Shown here: positions 27,000 through 39,189 of the stretch, one piece after another
Position numbering within the stretch: position 1 is the first letter of the stretch
Layout of the letters: the number at the start of each line of letters is the position of its first letter
NCBI GenBank assembly: GCA_022605955.1
Contig: JAKCOZ010000003.1
Span: 58,032,179 to 58,096,178, forward strand
Length of the DNA: 64,000 bases
DNA from: Rallus limicola
Taxonomy: Eukaryota; Chordata; Aves; Gruiformes; Rallidae
Direction of reading: 5' to 3'
Translations under genes and position numbers: made by a program
The notes under the pieces: model-generated
What the model was told of the DNA's origin: nothing
What the model saw: the letters and a program-made list of their open reading frames with translations, nothing else
The model's database searches: none

Positions 27000-29900
27000 T
27001 ATTTGAAATATGCATTTGACAAAATCTAAGAATTAAATGGTACCTTGAATGCCTTACCACTTCTGAAGATTTGACGGGACTTTGCTGAAAAAAACCGGCA
27101 TCTACTTAATTTGAGACAGATCTACACGGAAAAACAATTTATTTCTAAGTAACTTACTGCAGAGGTCACTAGGTGATGGTTATCAATATTGTCTAACATA
27201 ACCTTAAGACTATGACCACTAACTTAGCTTACTAGAGTGTGAGAGAGGGAGGAGTTCTGAGAGGAATTTTCTACAGTAAACCAGCTGTTAAGCAACCATA
27301 GCCCTAGCTGCACTGACAAATCACAACGTTCAGGACTGCTAAATTTCAAGTTTGGCTGCGATTCTACTTCTAAAAGGAAAAAATATATGAGAGTAGGGAC
27401 ATAGAACACCTGTTGCTGGAACATTTCATATCACTGAGCTCTCTTGCTTATTCATACAGCACAACCTATCACATTTGTGATAAGAGAACATCCAAATAAT
27501 GAAAACAATATTATCCGTTTCCTCTTCCTCCTTTGTTTTAACATAGAAGTCAACTGATATTCTGGAATGATATAAACAAGGATTTAGTTAAATCTTAAAA
27601 TACAGGTTATTTTTTTTTAAGTTGCTCTGCTCAGGTGTATTTCCAGAGAGTAGAATTTCTTTTCTAATTTTCAAAATTTTCTTTCACTTTTAGGCAATGC
27701 AATAATGTTGGCTTAATAAGCGTATGTTACAAATGAGCCCAAGTAGTGTGGTAAAGGCATTATGAAAAAGACAAAGATCTTGTTGATCACACACTGTACC
27801 TGAGCCTTGTCTAGAATAGCCAGGAGTACCCACAATTAAAAGGGACTGATCTTTCAGGAACAGCAATGGCCTATTTAAAGTTTAAGGCATATAAGTGAAA
27901 AGATAAGACTGTACAAGAAGAAAGTTGAAATTATGTTAAAACCAATACTGTGAAGAGCTTGGCATGTATGCTTCAAAACCAGCGAAAAGGCCAAATTAGT
28001 AAAACATAAATTATCATATCTATAAGGCAAGCTTTTAAAAACAGGATTACTGCTGTTCCATGGAGAAGGCAATTGAGTTTCTGGGTCTTCCTTTTCTTTT
28101 TTGGTAGTTTATACTAGTCATTTGAAATGTTGAAAAAGTAAAAAAAAAAAAAAATTACACAGTTCTGAGAATAATATACACCCAAGATTTAACCCCATTA
28201 AAATGCATTAAAAATGCATTCAACTAAAGAACTCCTTAGCTAAAACTTTATTACTGCTCTCCATCCATACCCTTAAGGTTAATCACCAGATTATTTGTAG
28301 AACTGGCAAATGTCTTACTCATTTCTGCATTTAAAAGCTAACAAATTCTGAACAATCTGTAAAAGCACAACAAAATTATTATCTATCTCTAATTCAAGAA
28401 TAATAAAAACCACCACAACTTATAACATGTAAGAAAGAAACAGTATAGTATAATATGTTTTAACAAGTCATCATCTGGATTATTTTCAAGGAAAATAAAA
28501 CAAAGTGAGCTACTCTAAGTAATGTGTATTCACTAACAATCATGTAAGTGGGTACAAAATCATACAAATTAAGAGGAATTTTCAGACTTATTCTACAACT
28601 GCTGGGTGTAGGGTCTCGCTTGTTCCAGTCTGTAAACTGACTAGCTTCTGTTTCTCTCATAAAGACGTCAGTAAAACTGTGTCTTTTTCTTATGTAGTCT
28701 TTCTTGAGTTCAGCATTGTGCCCTTGAACAGTCATATAAAACACACTGAGACTCCCTGCTGGTAACCCATATATCTGCAGTCTGAAGAAGCTAATTCACA
28801 AATAGCTTAATAACCACAAATTATAACACATTATAGCTAGAACTTACTTATAGGATTATTTTTTTTTTTATGTAGAGAAAATTTGAATGCCACCTGGACT
28901 CAAAAGAAACTGTCAAGGCATATAATGACTATCCCCGAGTAAGAACTTAAATTATAGCAAGGTAGCATAAAAAGAAGTACGTGTTTAAAGCATTTTAAAA
29001 GTATTTACACGATGTTTAAAATGTGTTTTGACCCCACAAATCTACTTGCAAAGATTGCTGCTTAACTTCTTTATGCATTGTGAAAATTTCTGCTTTCAGC
29101 ATACCAACCAGAAAATGCTTCTTCTTCCCTTACTTTATGCAAGTGACAACTATTCAAATAAAGAGAAAGCCAATACAAATGCTACAGTAGTCAGATAAAT
29201 TACACGCCACAGTTTGTAAATAGTTCTAATGTTCAGTTTATGAATGACTGTTTCCTCCAGGGGTGGGTGCATATGTTATCTTGATGCACAGAATATACGG
29301 ATTATGTGCTTTAACACTCCTCCCCTTCAGACACTTCAACATGCCTCAAAGGGCATGACATACATGCTTCAACTGTTACATTCAGCAGCTTCCAAACATG
29401 TAAATGATAAATCAAAAACTCTTTTCTTGCAAGTAAGCTTCTTTAAAAACTGGAGTTAGCTGTGGCAACCAGGTTTGAAGTACACAGGTCTCCACACAGA
29501 AATAAGGGTCCAGTAAGTGGAGAATAATTAACATATAATACTCCCTTGCTTTAGTGTTCCCTGTGATGTCCAGCAGAAACTAAACCAGAAAAACTGTAAT
29601 ATGTTCAACCTTCTTTTAAAGGCAACACTTGGTTTCATTCTCTTACATCCATGCACTCAGGATAGACCCTCAAAAAAGGTCCCATTTTTGGTGTTCAGTG
29701 TTAGGTGTCCTTCTCAACACATACAAGTTGTGGCAGTTCCTTCCCAATGTGAGAATTAAATCTCAAGATCTAGAGATAAGAGTTCCAGAGTAGTCACTGT
29801 AATCCAAATAGTTTGATCTTACCTCAATGTCTAGCACAAATTTTAGATCACAACTAACAGAAATCTACTGCAAATTTTCCAGAGTTCATCTTCACTGTAC

Positions 29901-30237
29901 AGAAGTGCAGCAGTGCACTGCCAGGATTTAAAAAACCTTTGAGATGAGTAGGTGCTTTGATTTCACCTTCTCCTTTGATTTGCAATACTGTAAAGCTTTT
30001 AACTTCTCATCTCTCAGATATAGATCTCCCTGATAGGGTTTGGTAGGGAAGAGTATGTGGAAGACCGTGAATGCCCAATCACACCTGTGCAAAATGTAAG
30101 AAATGTCAAAACTGGGGGTACTGGCAGGTCTCCTGTCCTGCAGAAAGACTGATTCAGCACTGGAAAACTTTTTTTTTTCCTTGAACTAGGTGAAACATTC
30201 TTCCCCAAACTCTATGTGTACCAAACCCACAAGAAGA

Positions 30238-30440
30238 TAGAATCATAGAATGCTTTGGGTTGGAAGGGACCAAAATATCATCTAGTACAAATCCCCATTG
30301 CAGCTGGCCTTCTGGGCTGCAGATGCACATTGGTGACTCGTGTCCATGAGTACCCCCAAGTCCTCTTCCTCAGGGCTGTTTTCAAGCACATCATCTCCTA
30401 ACCTGTATGGATAACGGGGGCTGCTTCCTGGGCATGAGGA
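30238..30440 (-). mobile_element. CR1 LINE fragment with a large internal deletion
   Basis: This CR1 is in minus orientation. The first about 60 bases are the 3' terminus (TCATAGAATGCTTTGGGTTG...). At about 30298 the sequence jumps directly to an ORF2 block normally several hundred bases further in (CTGGCCTTCTGGGCTGC, then CCCCAAGTCCTCTTCCTCAG). The intervening 3' region is missing. Either the element was deleted internally or two insertions abut. It is followed immediately by a CR1 piece in the opposite orientation. Confidence 0.82.
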
Positions 30441-30447
30441 CATGAAG

Positions 30448-30715
30448 AGGGAGGTGCTGAGATTTCTCCCTGAGATTCAGTGACAGGGCACATGGAATGG
30501 TTCAAAGCTGTACCAGGGGAGGTTCACACAGGCCATGAGGAAGCATTCCTTTACCAAGTGGATAGTTACACACTGGAACAGGTTTCCTAGAGAGGTGGCT
30601 GATGCACCAAGCTGTCCACATTTTAAACATGTGGACAATGCTCTTAACAACACGCTTTAACCTTTGGTCAGCCCTGAAGTGGTCAGGCATTTGGACCAGA
30701 CGATGGATGGTTCAC
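30448..30715 (+). mobile_element. CR1 LINE fragment, near-3' part, + orientation
   Basis: Recognisable CR1 blocks are GAGGTGCTGAGATTTCTCC, GTGACAGGGCACATGGAATG, AGGGGAGGTTCACACAGGCC, AGGAAGCATTCCTTTACC, AACAGGTTTCCTAGAGAGGT and GTGGTCAGGCATTTGGACCA. These belong to a CR1 subfamily different from the one at 26687. The extreme 3' tail is degraded. It lies back to back with the minus-oriented piece ending at about 30440. Confidence 0.8.
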
Positions 30716-30806
30716 ACTAAAATAGCCAGCTCCAGTCTTAAAATGAACTTCTGATTAAACTTTGAAGCCCTTGTAGTTTCTGTTGTTATTAAATTTCACA
30801 GATGGA

Positions 30807-30845
30807 ATTTGGTATATTACTTAGGTATTTGGTATATTACTTAGG
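30807..30845. repeat. tandem duplication of a 20-bp unit
   Basis: ATTTGGTATATTACTTAGGT occurs at 30807-30826 and again at 30827-30845, with the last base differing. It lies between two CR1 fragments. Confidence 0.9.
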
Positions 30846-31026
30846 CACTTGCTTAGACAGGACAAAATTAGAGATTCTTCGTAATTTATACTACCTTGGT
30901 TTTTCACTGCCTACAGACCATTCAATCTTAGAAGCTTTGTTAATATCTAACTACATTCAAAAGGGCAACAAACTTTTAAAAGTATCTGTTCTACCATTTA
31001 GTAAGTATTTCTACTATGGAAGTACT

Positions 31027-31503
31027 GACTCAGTCCTGCGTCCAGTCCTGTTCAGTATCTTTATTAATAACCTGGATGAAGGGATGAAATATTCCCTCAG
31101 TAAGTTTGTGGATGACACTAAACTGGGAGGAAGAGTCGATCTGCCTGAGGGGAGGGAGGCTCTCCAAAGAGTGCTGGATTGATGGGCTGAGACAAATGGG
31201 ATGAGGTTCAACAAGGCCAAGTGCAGAGTGCTGCACATGGGACATAACAACCCTGTGCTGCAACGCAGGCTTGAGGAAGACTGGCTGGAGAGCTGTCTGG
31301 CAGAGAAGGACCTGGGGGTGTTGGTTGACTGCCAACTGAATATGAGCCAGCAGTGTGCTCAGGTGGCCAAGAAGGCCAACGACATCCTGGCTTGTATCAA
31401 AAATATCATAGCCAGCAGGCCCAGGGAAGTGATTGTGCCTCCTTACTTGGCATTGGTGGGGCTGCACCTCAAGTGCTGTGTTCAGTTTTGGGCCCTTCAC
31501 ATG
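31027..31503 (+). mobile_element. CR1 LINE fragment with reverse-transcriptase catalytic box
   Basis: This is an internal part of CR1 ORF2 in + orientation. Translation gives a palm region ending in FVDDTKLGG, the CR1 form of the reverse-transcriptase catalytic motif with its aspartate pair. After an in-frame stop at 31180-31182 comes [15 protein letters not shown], then [26 protein letters not shown] and the start of the C-terminal domain. The stop, plus truncation at both ends (no N-terminal endonuclease, no 3' terminus), makes it inactive. The open frame reading into it from 30802 begins in unrelated intron sequence. Confidence 0.93.
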
Positions 31504-32232
31504 ATATTTTGCACACATATACCTGTGTGTTAAGCCAGTAAGTCAGTCGTCAGTCATTTCTGGGAAAAAGCCCCATGTAATTTAAAGTCATTGAAAGTAC
31601 TTTGTTTAATATCAACCACACTACAGATACATCAATAGGACAATTCAGCCTTTCCTCTCACTGTCACTCTGGAGTTAAGTAAAGAAGATCACATATTTGA
31701 AACATTAGTTCAGAAATCACCCATCATCTTGCTACTGACAGCTGCAGTTATTAATTAATGCAATTACCACAGTGACATTTTGCAGTTTGATTCTAACCAG
31801 AGATCAAGACTGAAGCCCCAAAATAATTTCTAACAGTCTCTTTGATGTTTGTCAAACACTTAACATAAAAATTGCAACTTCCAGTTGAATCCAGTTGCAT
31901 TTGAGTCTCTAAATAGGAGTTATTGTACTCTGAAGATATACTGAGTGAAGTAAAATTTTGTCCAAGAATTTAACAGCTTACAGGAAATATTCAAAGAACA
32001 TTTAAATAACAAAACTCAGACAATACAGACTAAACACATTCGTTATCTAGAGCTGAAAAAAATATTTTTCTTAGAAGAATTAGAATTCTTACCTAATGCT
32101 GTGCTGAGCACTCGTTCAAGGTTTAAAAGGATCACAGTTAAAGCAAACTAGGATGCAATATTAAAACACAAAAGCAAAAAAAAAGAAAAACCCTCTCAGA
32201 AAACCCTGACAAAGATAGACCTCACTACTCAC

Positions 32233-32309
32233 CCATCATTAGAACACGTTAAAAATTCTTCCTTTATTTTTGGATGCCAACAGCCTGAATTAAGCATTGC
32301 TGTGTGACC
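32233..32309 (-). CDS. WDR70: WDR70 internal exon (start of a WD repeat, GH dipeptide)
   Basis: This 77-nt exon has 25 codons plus two bases. It starts in phase 0 with GHTAML, the GH dipeptide that opens a WD40 repeat, and continues with WHPKIKEEFLTCSND. The final GG is completed as glycine by the first base of the exon at 7026. The repeat is therefore split by the 25-kb intron: GH is here and the matching VRTWD is in the next exon. The acceptor reads TTTATTTCCTTAG and the donor GTGAGT (32232-32227). There is no in-frame stop, and the residues match recalled vertebrate WDR70. Confidence 0.93.
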
Positions 32310-33199
32310 CTAAGGAAATAAACACAAAGAGATTTTACAAGTTTTTATAAGATGTCACACAAAGTTTTATAAACCTGACTCCAAAATCCTTCAAGTAGAA
32401 TCACATAAAACTTGAGGGCCAAAGCAGACCCTTCTGACCACAGCAATGCCTGATGGATATCACAATGATTTAACAGATTTCATGTATTCCATTTCATCCT
32501 TGCTTTCTTTTCATTTTCAAAGTATAAAAAAACTTGCCATTCTTCTGTTGATATTTTTCTTTCAGAAAATGGTATGTAGTATTTCGCTTGGAGAACTGTA
32601 ATGCAGAGAAAGACGAAACAACAGGCACCAATATGGTACCATGCAAACTGTTCTAAGCTACACAGAAATAACAGGAATAACAAGAAATACCGTAGTGACA
32701 GAATTTTAACTCTCAACACCAAACTATACTTGTCAAAGACCTTGTTCAAGAAAACTGAGGAAACAGAACTTGAGATTCAAGATGGATTTAACCTCAAGTG
32801 AGCTTCTCATAAAAGATTGTAATTTGCAAATTGAGTAATCAGCCCTGTTTCTTTAGGATGGAAAAAACAGAATAAAGGTTTTTATCCAAACAAAGCAATT
32901 ACCATTATAGTAACTATAAATATAAAATGCCTTTGTCCATTCATTACGTCTTTCAAGTACAGACACATGTTCACTGACTAAACTCAATGTGAAGTTTTGA
33001 AACGACTGCAATGCTAGATTTATTTCAATTTGCTTTAAACACAAATATAGAGAGAAATACTGTAAAGTTAATGATCTGATATTTTAACATTTTGGCTTTT
33101 GGATCACAATATACTGAAATTCTAGAGAAAGAAAATCTGAATTATTTTTAAGTAAACAAGAACACCAAAGTAGATGTTGCTATTTGGTGGTTTTTTTAA

Positions 33200-33260
33200 A
33201 TTTTTATATATATATATTTTTATATATATATATATTTTTTTTTAATATATATATATATAT
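33200..33260. repeat. AT microsatellite with T-rich interruptions
   Basis: Three blocks of alternating (TA)n or (AT)n are separated by short T runs over about 60 bp. It is self-complementary and could extrude hairpins. It is likely polymorphic in length. Any effect on splicing of the flanking exons is untested. Confidence 0.9.
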
Positions 33261-33811
33261 CATTAGCCCAAAAAAAACAGTCATCTGACAAGAACAACTT
33301 CAGGCAAAACAACATTTAGCCTAGTTATTTGGCAAGATACTTTACAAGCAATAAATAAACCAACTTAATCATCAGTCTGAGCAGTAGATTCGATCATTTT
33401 TAGGCTTAAGCTCTTTAAAAAACATGACCTGAATCTAAATCATCTAAGCAAACAGAATCCTTGTTTCATATAGTGTGTGGAAATATGAGGCAAAGTGGTC
33501 AAAATCCAATCAACTGTTGTTAAAACACTTCAAAAATATGAATCAGCCCTTTTCCATTTTTAAACTACCATTTAAAAAATACCTGTTATTGCTTATCAGT
33601 TTTACACTCATGGCATACAAATAACAATATTAAACCTCTCCAACCCCTGCCTCGAAAGGGGTAAATTGTGTGAGCAAAAGACTGGAGAGAAGAAAGCAGA
33701 GACAAGACCAAATCAGCAGTTTCTAATTTTATTTTTTTCTCTTGGACAAATGCATGGGGGAAGCTTGCAATTTTTACAAAACATACTTTTTTTATATAGA
33801 TTAATTTGTTG

Positions 33812-33995
33812 CAGCATCATAGAAACGCTCGTTGGAAGAGAGCTATTGAGTTCACCTAGGTCAACCTCTCACTCAAAACCAGACTGCTGCCAACATCAGA
33901 TCACTTAAGACATGGCTTTGTCTAGCTGGTTGAAAACCTCCATGGATGAAGGTTCCATGTCTTCTAGCATGTGTCAATACATGAGACTATTGCAT
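33812..33995 (-). mobile_element. old CR1-like LINE 3' end
   Basis: This is a degraded CR1 3' end in minus orientation. Read on the + strand it begins CATCATAGAAACGCTCGTTG (a decayed terminal octamer and GGTTGGAA block), followed by TCACCTAGGTCAACC, GACTGCTGCCAACATCAGAT and GAAAACCTCCATGGATGAAG. The order matches the CR1 class whose tail uses AGTCCAACC. Its inner end is about 90 bp from the donor of the exon ending at 34086. The right boundary is uncertain. Confidence 0.65.
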
Positions 33996-34085
33996 CCCAG
34001 ACACAGGGCTTCACAATCTAATTTACTGAACTTCATTGTGTTTACTGTATTGTCACCTTTCTGACCAATTAATTTCTGATTTTAC

Positions 34086-34239
34086 CTTTGTGTTTGTCAT
34101 ATCCACAATGTATTGGTCTCCTTTGATGCACTCCATTACTGGGAAGCCATCTCTGTCAAGAACTTTTGCCTGAGAGTTGCCCGAGACAACAAGAATAACA
34201 TCTCCTGTGCTGCTATACTGTAAAGATTTGATTTGGTGA
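34086..34239 (-). CDS. WDR70: WDR70 internal exon (one full WD40 blade core)
   Basis: This 154-nt exon begins with the last base of a cysteine codon shared with the exon ending at 39190. It then has 51 complete codons from HQIKSLQYSSTGD to DQYIVDMTNTK and ends in phase 0. The pattern is a WD40 blade without a strict WD end: a LQYSSTGDVILVVSG strand pair, an AKVLDRDG turn, and VMECIKGD. The acceptor is TCTTTTTCTTTTTAG; the donor GTAAAA is non-optimal. The amino acids match recalled vertebrate WDR70, with only conservative differences that I can see. Confidence 0.94.
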
Positions 34240-37200
34240 CTAAAAAGAAAAAGACAGAAAATGTTTCAATTAACTTCTGTTTCCATAAGCCTACACTAAA
34301 ACAAAAGCGTCAATGGTGAGAGAACATATTACAGAAATGACCCATATACATTCCTATACCACAGAGGTGGAATAAAAAACTATCCGAGAAATGGATTGAA
34401 GCTTTTTATTCCCCTCTTTGTGTGTGTGCGTTCATCTCACATTTTTTTCTGCAACTATGAAGACCATCAAACAACATTATTTACAAAGTTGGCACCTAAA
34501 ATGTCATTTCTGGCAAACATATTTAAGAATGCTCTTATAATTCAAAGTGAAAAATAGTATGCATCAGATCCTGCTCTTCAGGGCTGAAAATTCTTTTTCA
34601 TCTTCTAAAAAGCAACATGTAATCTATAAACTATCATGAAAGGATCTTGCAGTCCTACATAAAACTCCACTGCATGTTGTACACTAGGAAATTAGTCATA
34701 TGCATTCTTGCAGCTTTTCCTACATTCAAGGCTTCAATTTAATCAGAATCTTAGATAAATATACTATAAGCCCTAGAAACATGACAGTAGGCAACAGTCT
34801 GCCTAGTCTACTGCGTCTTAGATAATCACTCATTTGCAGTAAAGGCTTATTTTTTAGATAAGTCTTTTATTGTTTGAGAAAACCTGGGACAGAAATCATG
34901 CAATAATAGCAAAATGACAAAAAAATATTAACTGAAACCAGGAAGACAGCTGATGAGTGACAAGTCCATTTCCAGCTCCACGATCTTCCCTCAGTATTCC
35001 ACTTTATGAACAAAGTTCACTGCAGTTGCTCTATCTGAAACAGCTATCTTTTCGACCCCCTATAGAGCTATATACTCCATTACAAGATCTCCACTCTGCA
35101 TCTGTCAGAATTTCAGCAGATTAAAAGAACATGCACAATTAACAGAATGTGCACAATACACACTGTATGAATTACTTCGTACTCATGCTTCAGCTCTGTA
35201 ACTGAGTTAATTCCAAATGAAGAACTGGAAATCATTTACCAGCTAGATTTGGATTCTCATGGCACCCGGTCCACCCTCAAATGAGTATCTTCCCTCTGGT
35301 GAAGAATATAACCACTGGATTCAAATCCTAGTAACTTAAAGGAAACTACTTCTCATCAAAATTTCACAGCAGCAAAATTAACACTCAGATGATCCACAAA
35401 CCTGGCTATTTATTTTGTAGGAGTAAGTTAACATTTCATGCCTTGTATGGCAGTGAGTTCATGACTGACTCAGCACTAGCTCTTATCTGTTTGCCCTCAA
35501 ACTGTGAACTACTACTAGAAATACATAAAACTCTGTAATACATATTTTTAAAGTTCTGCATTGAGCATAGTAAAGTAAATCAAGCATAAGTTTCTCATTC
35601 AAAAAATGTTTGGCACAACTAATTATGATTCAAAAGCCAAAAACTGCTTCAAGCACCCTATTATGTAACACAAACTGGCAGCCAAATTGCCCAAAGTAAT
35701 ATAAACTCTGATTTTTAGTAGAAAAGATAGACTAAAATCGGGGAATTTCCAAAATAGATCACAGGCAATGTCGGAAAAAGCATCCTGACACTCAAGAGCA
35801 AAAATGGATAGTTGTTCAGAGGGAGGGGAAGGCAGCCAACTGCAATAAGCTCAAAGGAAATGTCGAAAAACTTAGAACGAAACCCACAATAACTAAAAAT
35901 CTAGAATATTCTCTGCAGACAGTCGGTAACCTAGACTAAAGAATCTATTAGATTTTGCTTTAGAGCAAAAAGCATATCATAGGAATTAAAAAATTTTCCC
36001 AGTTATATTTCTGAGTGTTCCCTATTTATCATATGATTTGTACAAAGTTCCCCTGAGTAATGCATGCAGAATGAAGTTCTTATCTAGTTATACTTCCCAC
36101 ACTCCAACGCTGAATTATTCAAAGGAATATACCCTACAGCACAGATTTATGCTTTGCACTTATCATTGTTGAAATGTAAGAAGCAAAAATAAACATTTAA
36201 AAACTACACTAAAAGATTGGTTTTGCATGATGTCTCATGCACAAACTAGGTATCATCAAAGAGTTTGTCCAGAAGTAAAGTCTGATTTCTGAAAGAACTC
36301 GGTGTGTAAAGGTCCACATTCTGAGAAATCTGTTCTTCAGACACCGAAGTACTGAAATTATAACTGCAGAAATTAGTATTGTCAACATGGCACAGTTCCT
36401 AATTTGACCAATATCATCTCATTGGGTTTTTTTGTCGTTCTGTATCAGCATGTTTAAGCAAATGTTTTCATGTGAGATTTAAACTCTCTTCTAACAAGGA
36501 AGAGCACCAGATTTTATAGTACCTGGCAGAGTACACATAACTAATTCATCAAATGAGACGGGAAAAAATTAGTCACAGAGAAAAGATTTCCCAAACTTTT
36601 AGCTAAAGGAAAAATAAACCCAATAAGATGACACCACTTTTTTGACTGTGCAACACAACTTTTAAAATCATGTCTGAAAATTGGTTATATAAGCAGGGTA
36701 TTTGCAAAGCCACAGAGGTTACTGCTTTTCAGATGTTTATTGGAGTGAGGTTCTGCAGAGGGTGTTCTGAGAAAAAAACGGTTTTGGTTCTTATTAATGT
36801 TAAAGCAAAGTCTTGGGAAACTTACAAAACCAGCTCCCTTTAATAGCAATAGTCCAAGTTGTTTTGGTTAAAAGCTGCCAAAAGTGCATTATACTTTCTG
36901 CTACGATGTGCTGAACAAGAAAGAGCTGCATATATGGGTAGAATGGTGACTCACAAATAATCCCTTCACAGGTAACATGGCTTTGCCTTAGCCTTGCCTT
37001 CACCCTTAGCACCAAGGTGTGGTTTGAAGGTATTTTTTCCTCAGGCTCTTTCTTTTTTTCCCTTATGTCACAAATACAAGGAGAAATTAACAGAGTAACC
37101 TGATACTATGCTACAAAATGGAGCCCGGACAACCTAGAATTATTCTCAGGCTTAAAATGAAATTAAATTTCTGGCTCCAGAACTGGATTTCTGCGAACAC

Positions 37201-39189
37201 CTAAAACTTCCAAACCAGAACTCTTAAGAATTTTTTGAAATTAAAATCTGTGAATTCTAACAGTCCTTGCAGTAAATTCCATAGTGAAAAAAGCAATAAA
37301 AACATATATACACACTTGGTCATAACATTCTACACAGTGCTCACCAGTATGCCTCAATGTCATACTGAAAGAATGTTTTCTTGACTTTGAATCTTTTTGC
37401 CAGAGCTATTACTTCAATTTTGTGTTTACAAACAGATATGGAAGGGGTATTTAAAAAATATATTTTAAAAAAATGTATAGGTAAGACTTGCAATGTAAGT
37501 GAAATTCCCAAACTTTTCTCCATGTTATCCTATTTTTAATATTATTTTATATTTATATATTTGTCTATACATACACTGAAACCACATACTCAAACCACAA
37601 TAATGTACATTCACAAAGAATATGCATATAAAAATACTTAGGAGATACTTGTAACACATGAAATTAACAGTGTCAGGGATAAGAAGCACTTTAAGGTCAT
37701 ATTCTACCATCACTTTTTGCCAAAATAAGGTTACAAATGAACATGCAAGCCGTTTTCCTTAAAATGGGACATTAATGTACACTGCACTTGTGGAATTTAT
37801 ACTCTTATTTATGTCTTATACTGTTATTACCAAATACTACTAGATCTGAACATTCTTTTCTACTCAATTTGGAAATCCTTCAGATAAAATAATCTCCTAC
37901 TGCAGGACTGTGAGCTATTTCTTATTGCTCAGTTATGACAGAGGAGAGGAAAGTACAATTTCTATCCTGCTGACTAATTATGTGAATGTAACTCATGCCT
38001 GAAAAGTCTGAATACAACTTTATGTTTGGATAATTTTATTTATTTATTTCAAAGCAGCATGTTTACCAAGTTATGTCTGCAAAGTAAATGTGCCATCCAT
38101 TAGTTTATTACAACAAGATAAATGACAAATAGATTAGAATTGCATAATAGATCAAAGCACACTTTTTCACCGTTTAGAACATGAGTAGAATCCCCATCTT
38201 GCTCCTTTCCAGGCTAACGTCCCTAACTTTTTCTTATCTTTCATTATCTAGATTCTTGGCACATCTGTAATTAGTCATACACACTCTAACCTTCCAAACT
38301 GACAAAAATTCAGATGTAGCTTTTTAAGACAATAATGATTAAAAATGGATACTCTAAGGACTACTTAACTGTCTAAAATAAACTTAATCCCTTTTTTAAG
38401 CATACCAAAGTATCTTACAAAGCGCACCACATTAGTTGGTTATTAGAAAGTACCTTGCTAGAAAAACTGTATTATTTTCTTTTATAAATGTTTATCTGAA
38501 AGTTCACTGTGCATGAGCCATGTGCTCCTTTTGAAGAGGTTCAAAATTTTAGTTCTCTAGTCAGATGTATGGACAGTATGGAAATCACTCTTTAAAAACT
38601 GGTTCCTGCATTTATTTTTTTTTAACTTTACCTAAATAAATATACCGATAAGTAGAAGTTGCTTTTTTTCTTTTTGAAAGACAATTGACTTTTTTTAATC
38701 CACACTGTGCAGGTACTCAAGTATCAGTAAAACATAATGGATGAGTGATTCCAGAAACAGGGGATTTAATGAAAATCAGATACCACACCCCACACTCCTG
38801 AAATAATGATAGCAACTGCAGATGTTTTCCACGAAGGGTTAAAATACCTTTTTTTTCCTTCTTCGTTAATTTCACAGAAGCAGAGTAAACATGGAAGTGT
38901 ATTGTATTAACTTTGATTACAACTATTAAAGGAAACCTGTCTCTTTGGAGAGTTCTGACACATTTAACAATTGCATCTGAAAATTCACCTGCAGCTTTTT
39001 TAAAGGGTAAACACATACACTGGAAAAGACATAAGCAGCCAAGTTCTTAAGCTCCTGCTCCATTTACTACAAAGAGTATAATGGGATACAAAAGCCTTTT
39101 CAACAAGCTATCTCACAAGGCTTTTGTCTACTCTATTCAGAGTTTAAGATAGGCACAATCTTAGGTGAAAAAAGCAATCATATGCCTAC
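34240..39189 (-). other. WDR70: WDR70 intron, about 4.95 kb
   Basis: AT-rich intron. I see no CR1 end, no long homopolymer and no coding-like segment in it. Short open frames (for example on the minus strand at 39016-38717) have no recognisable motif. It is unusually repeat-poor compared with the introns on either side. Confidence 0.85.

Larger units (their letters stand above)
7027..32232 (-). other. WDR70: WDR70 intron, about 25.2 kb
   Basis: This is the longest complete intron in the window. It holds CR1 fragments at 8384-8572, 16646-17625, 26687-26999, 30238-30440, 30448-30715 and 31027-31503, two short tandem duplications (13306-13349 and 30807-30845), a poly-A run (24466-24494) and a poly-C run (26231-26244). 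Long stretches (about 9.5-16.6 kb, 17.7-24.0 kb and 27.0-30.2 kb) show only AT-rich, feature-poor sequence with scattered short chance ORFs. No splice-bounded coding segment resembling WDR70 is visible inside it. Confidence 0.8.
32310..34085 (-). other. WDR70: WDR70 intron, about 1.8 kb
   Basis: This is the shortest intron in the window. It contains an alternating AT microsatellite (33200-33260) and an old CR1 fragment (33812-33995), and is otherwise AT-rich and featureless. The upstream donor is GTAAAA, a weaker match than the other donors here; the acceptor is TTCCTTAG. Confidence 0.88.

Noticed and set aside
30807..30845. start of a CRISPR-like or regulatory repeat array
   Set aside because: There are only two adjacent copies without spacers, in vertebrate intron sequence; a simple tandem duplication explains it.
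31030..31518. 162-codon minus-strand frame
   Set aside because: It is the antisense shadow of CR1 ORF2 on the + strand at the same place.
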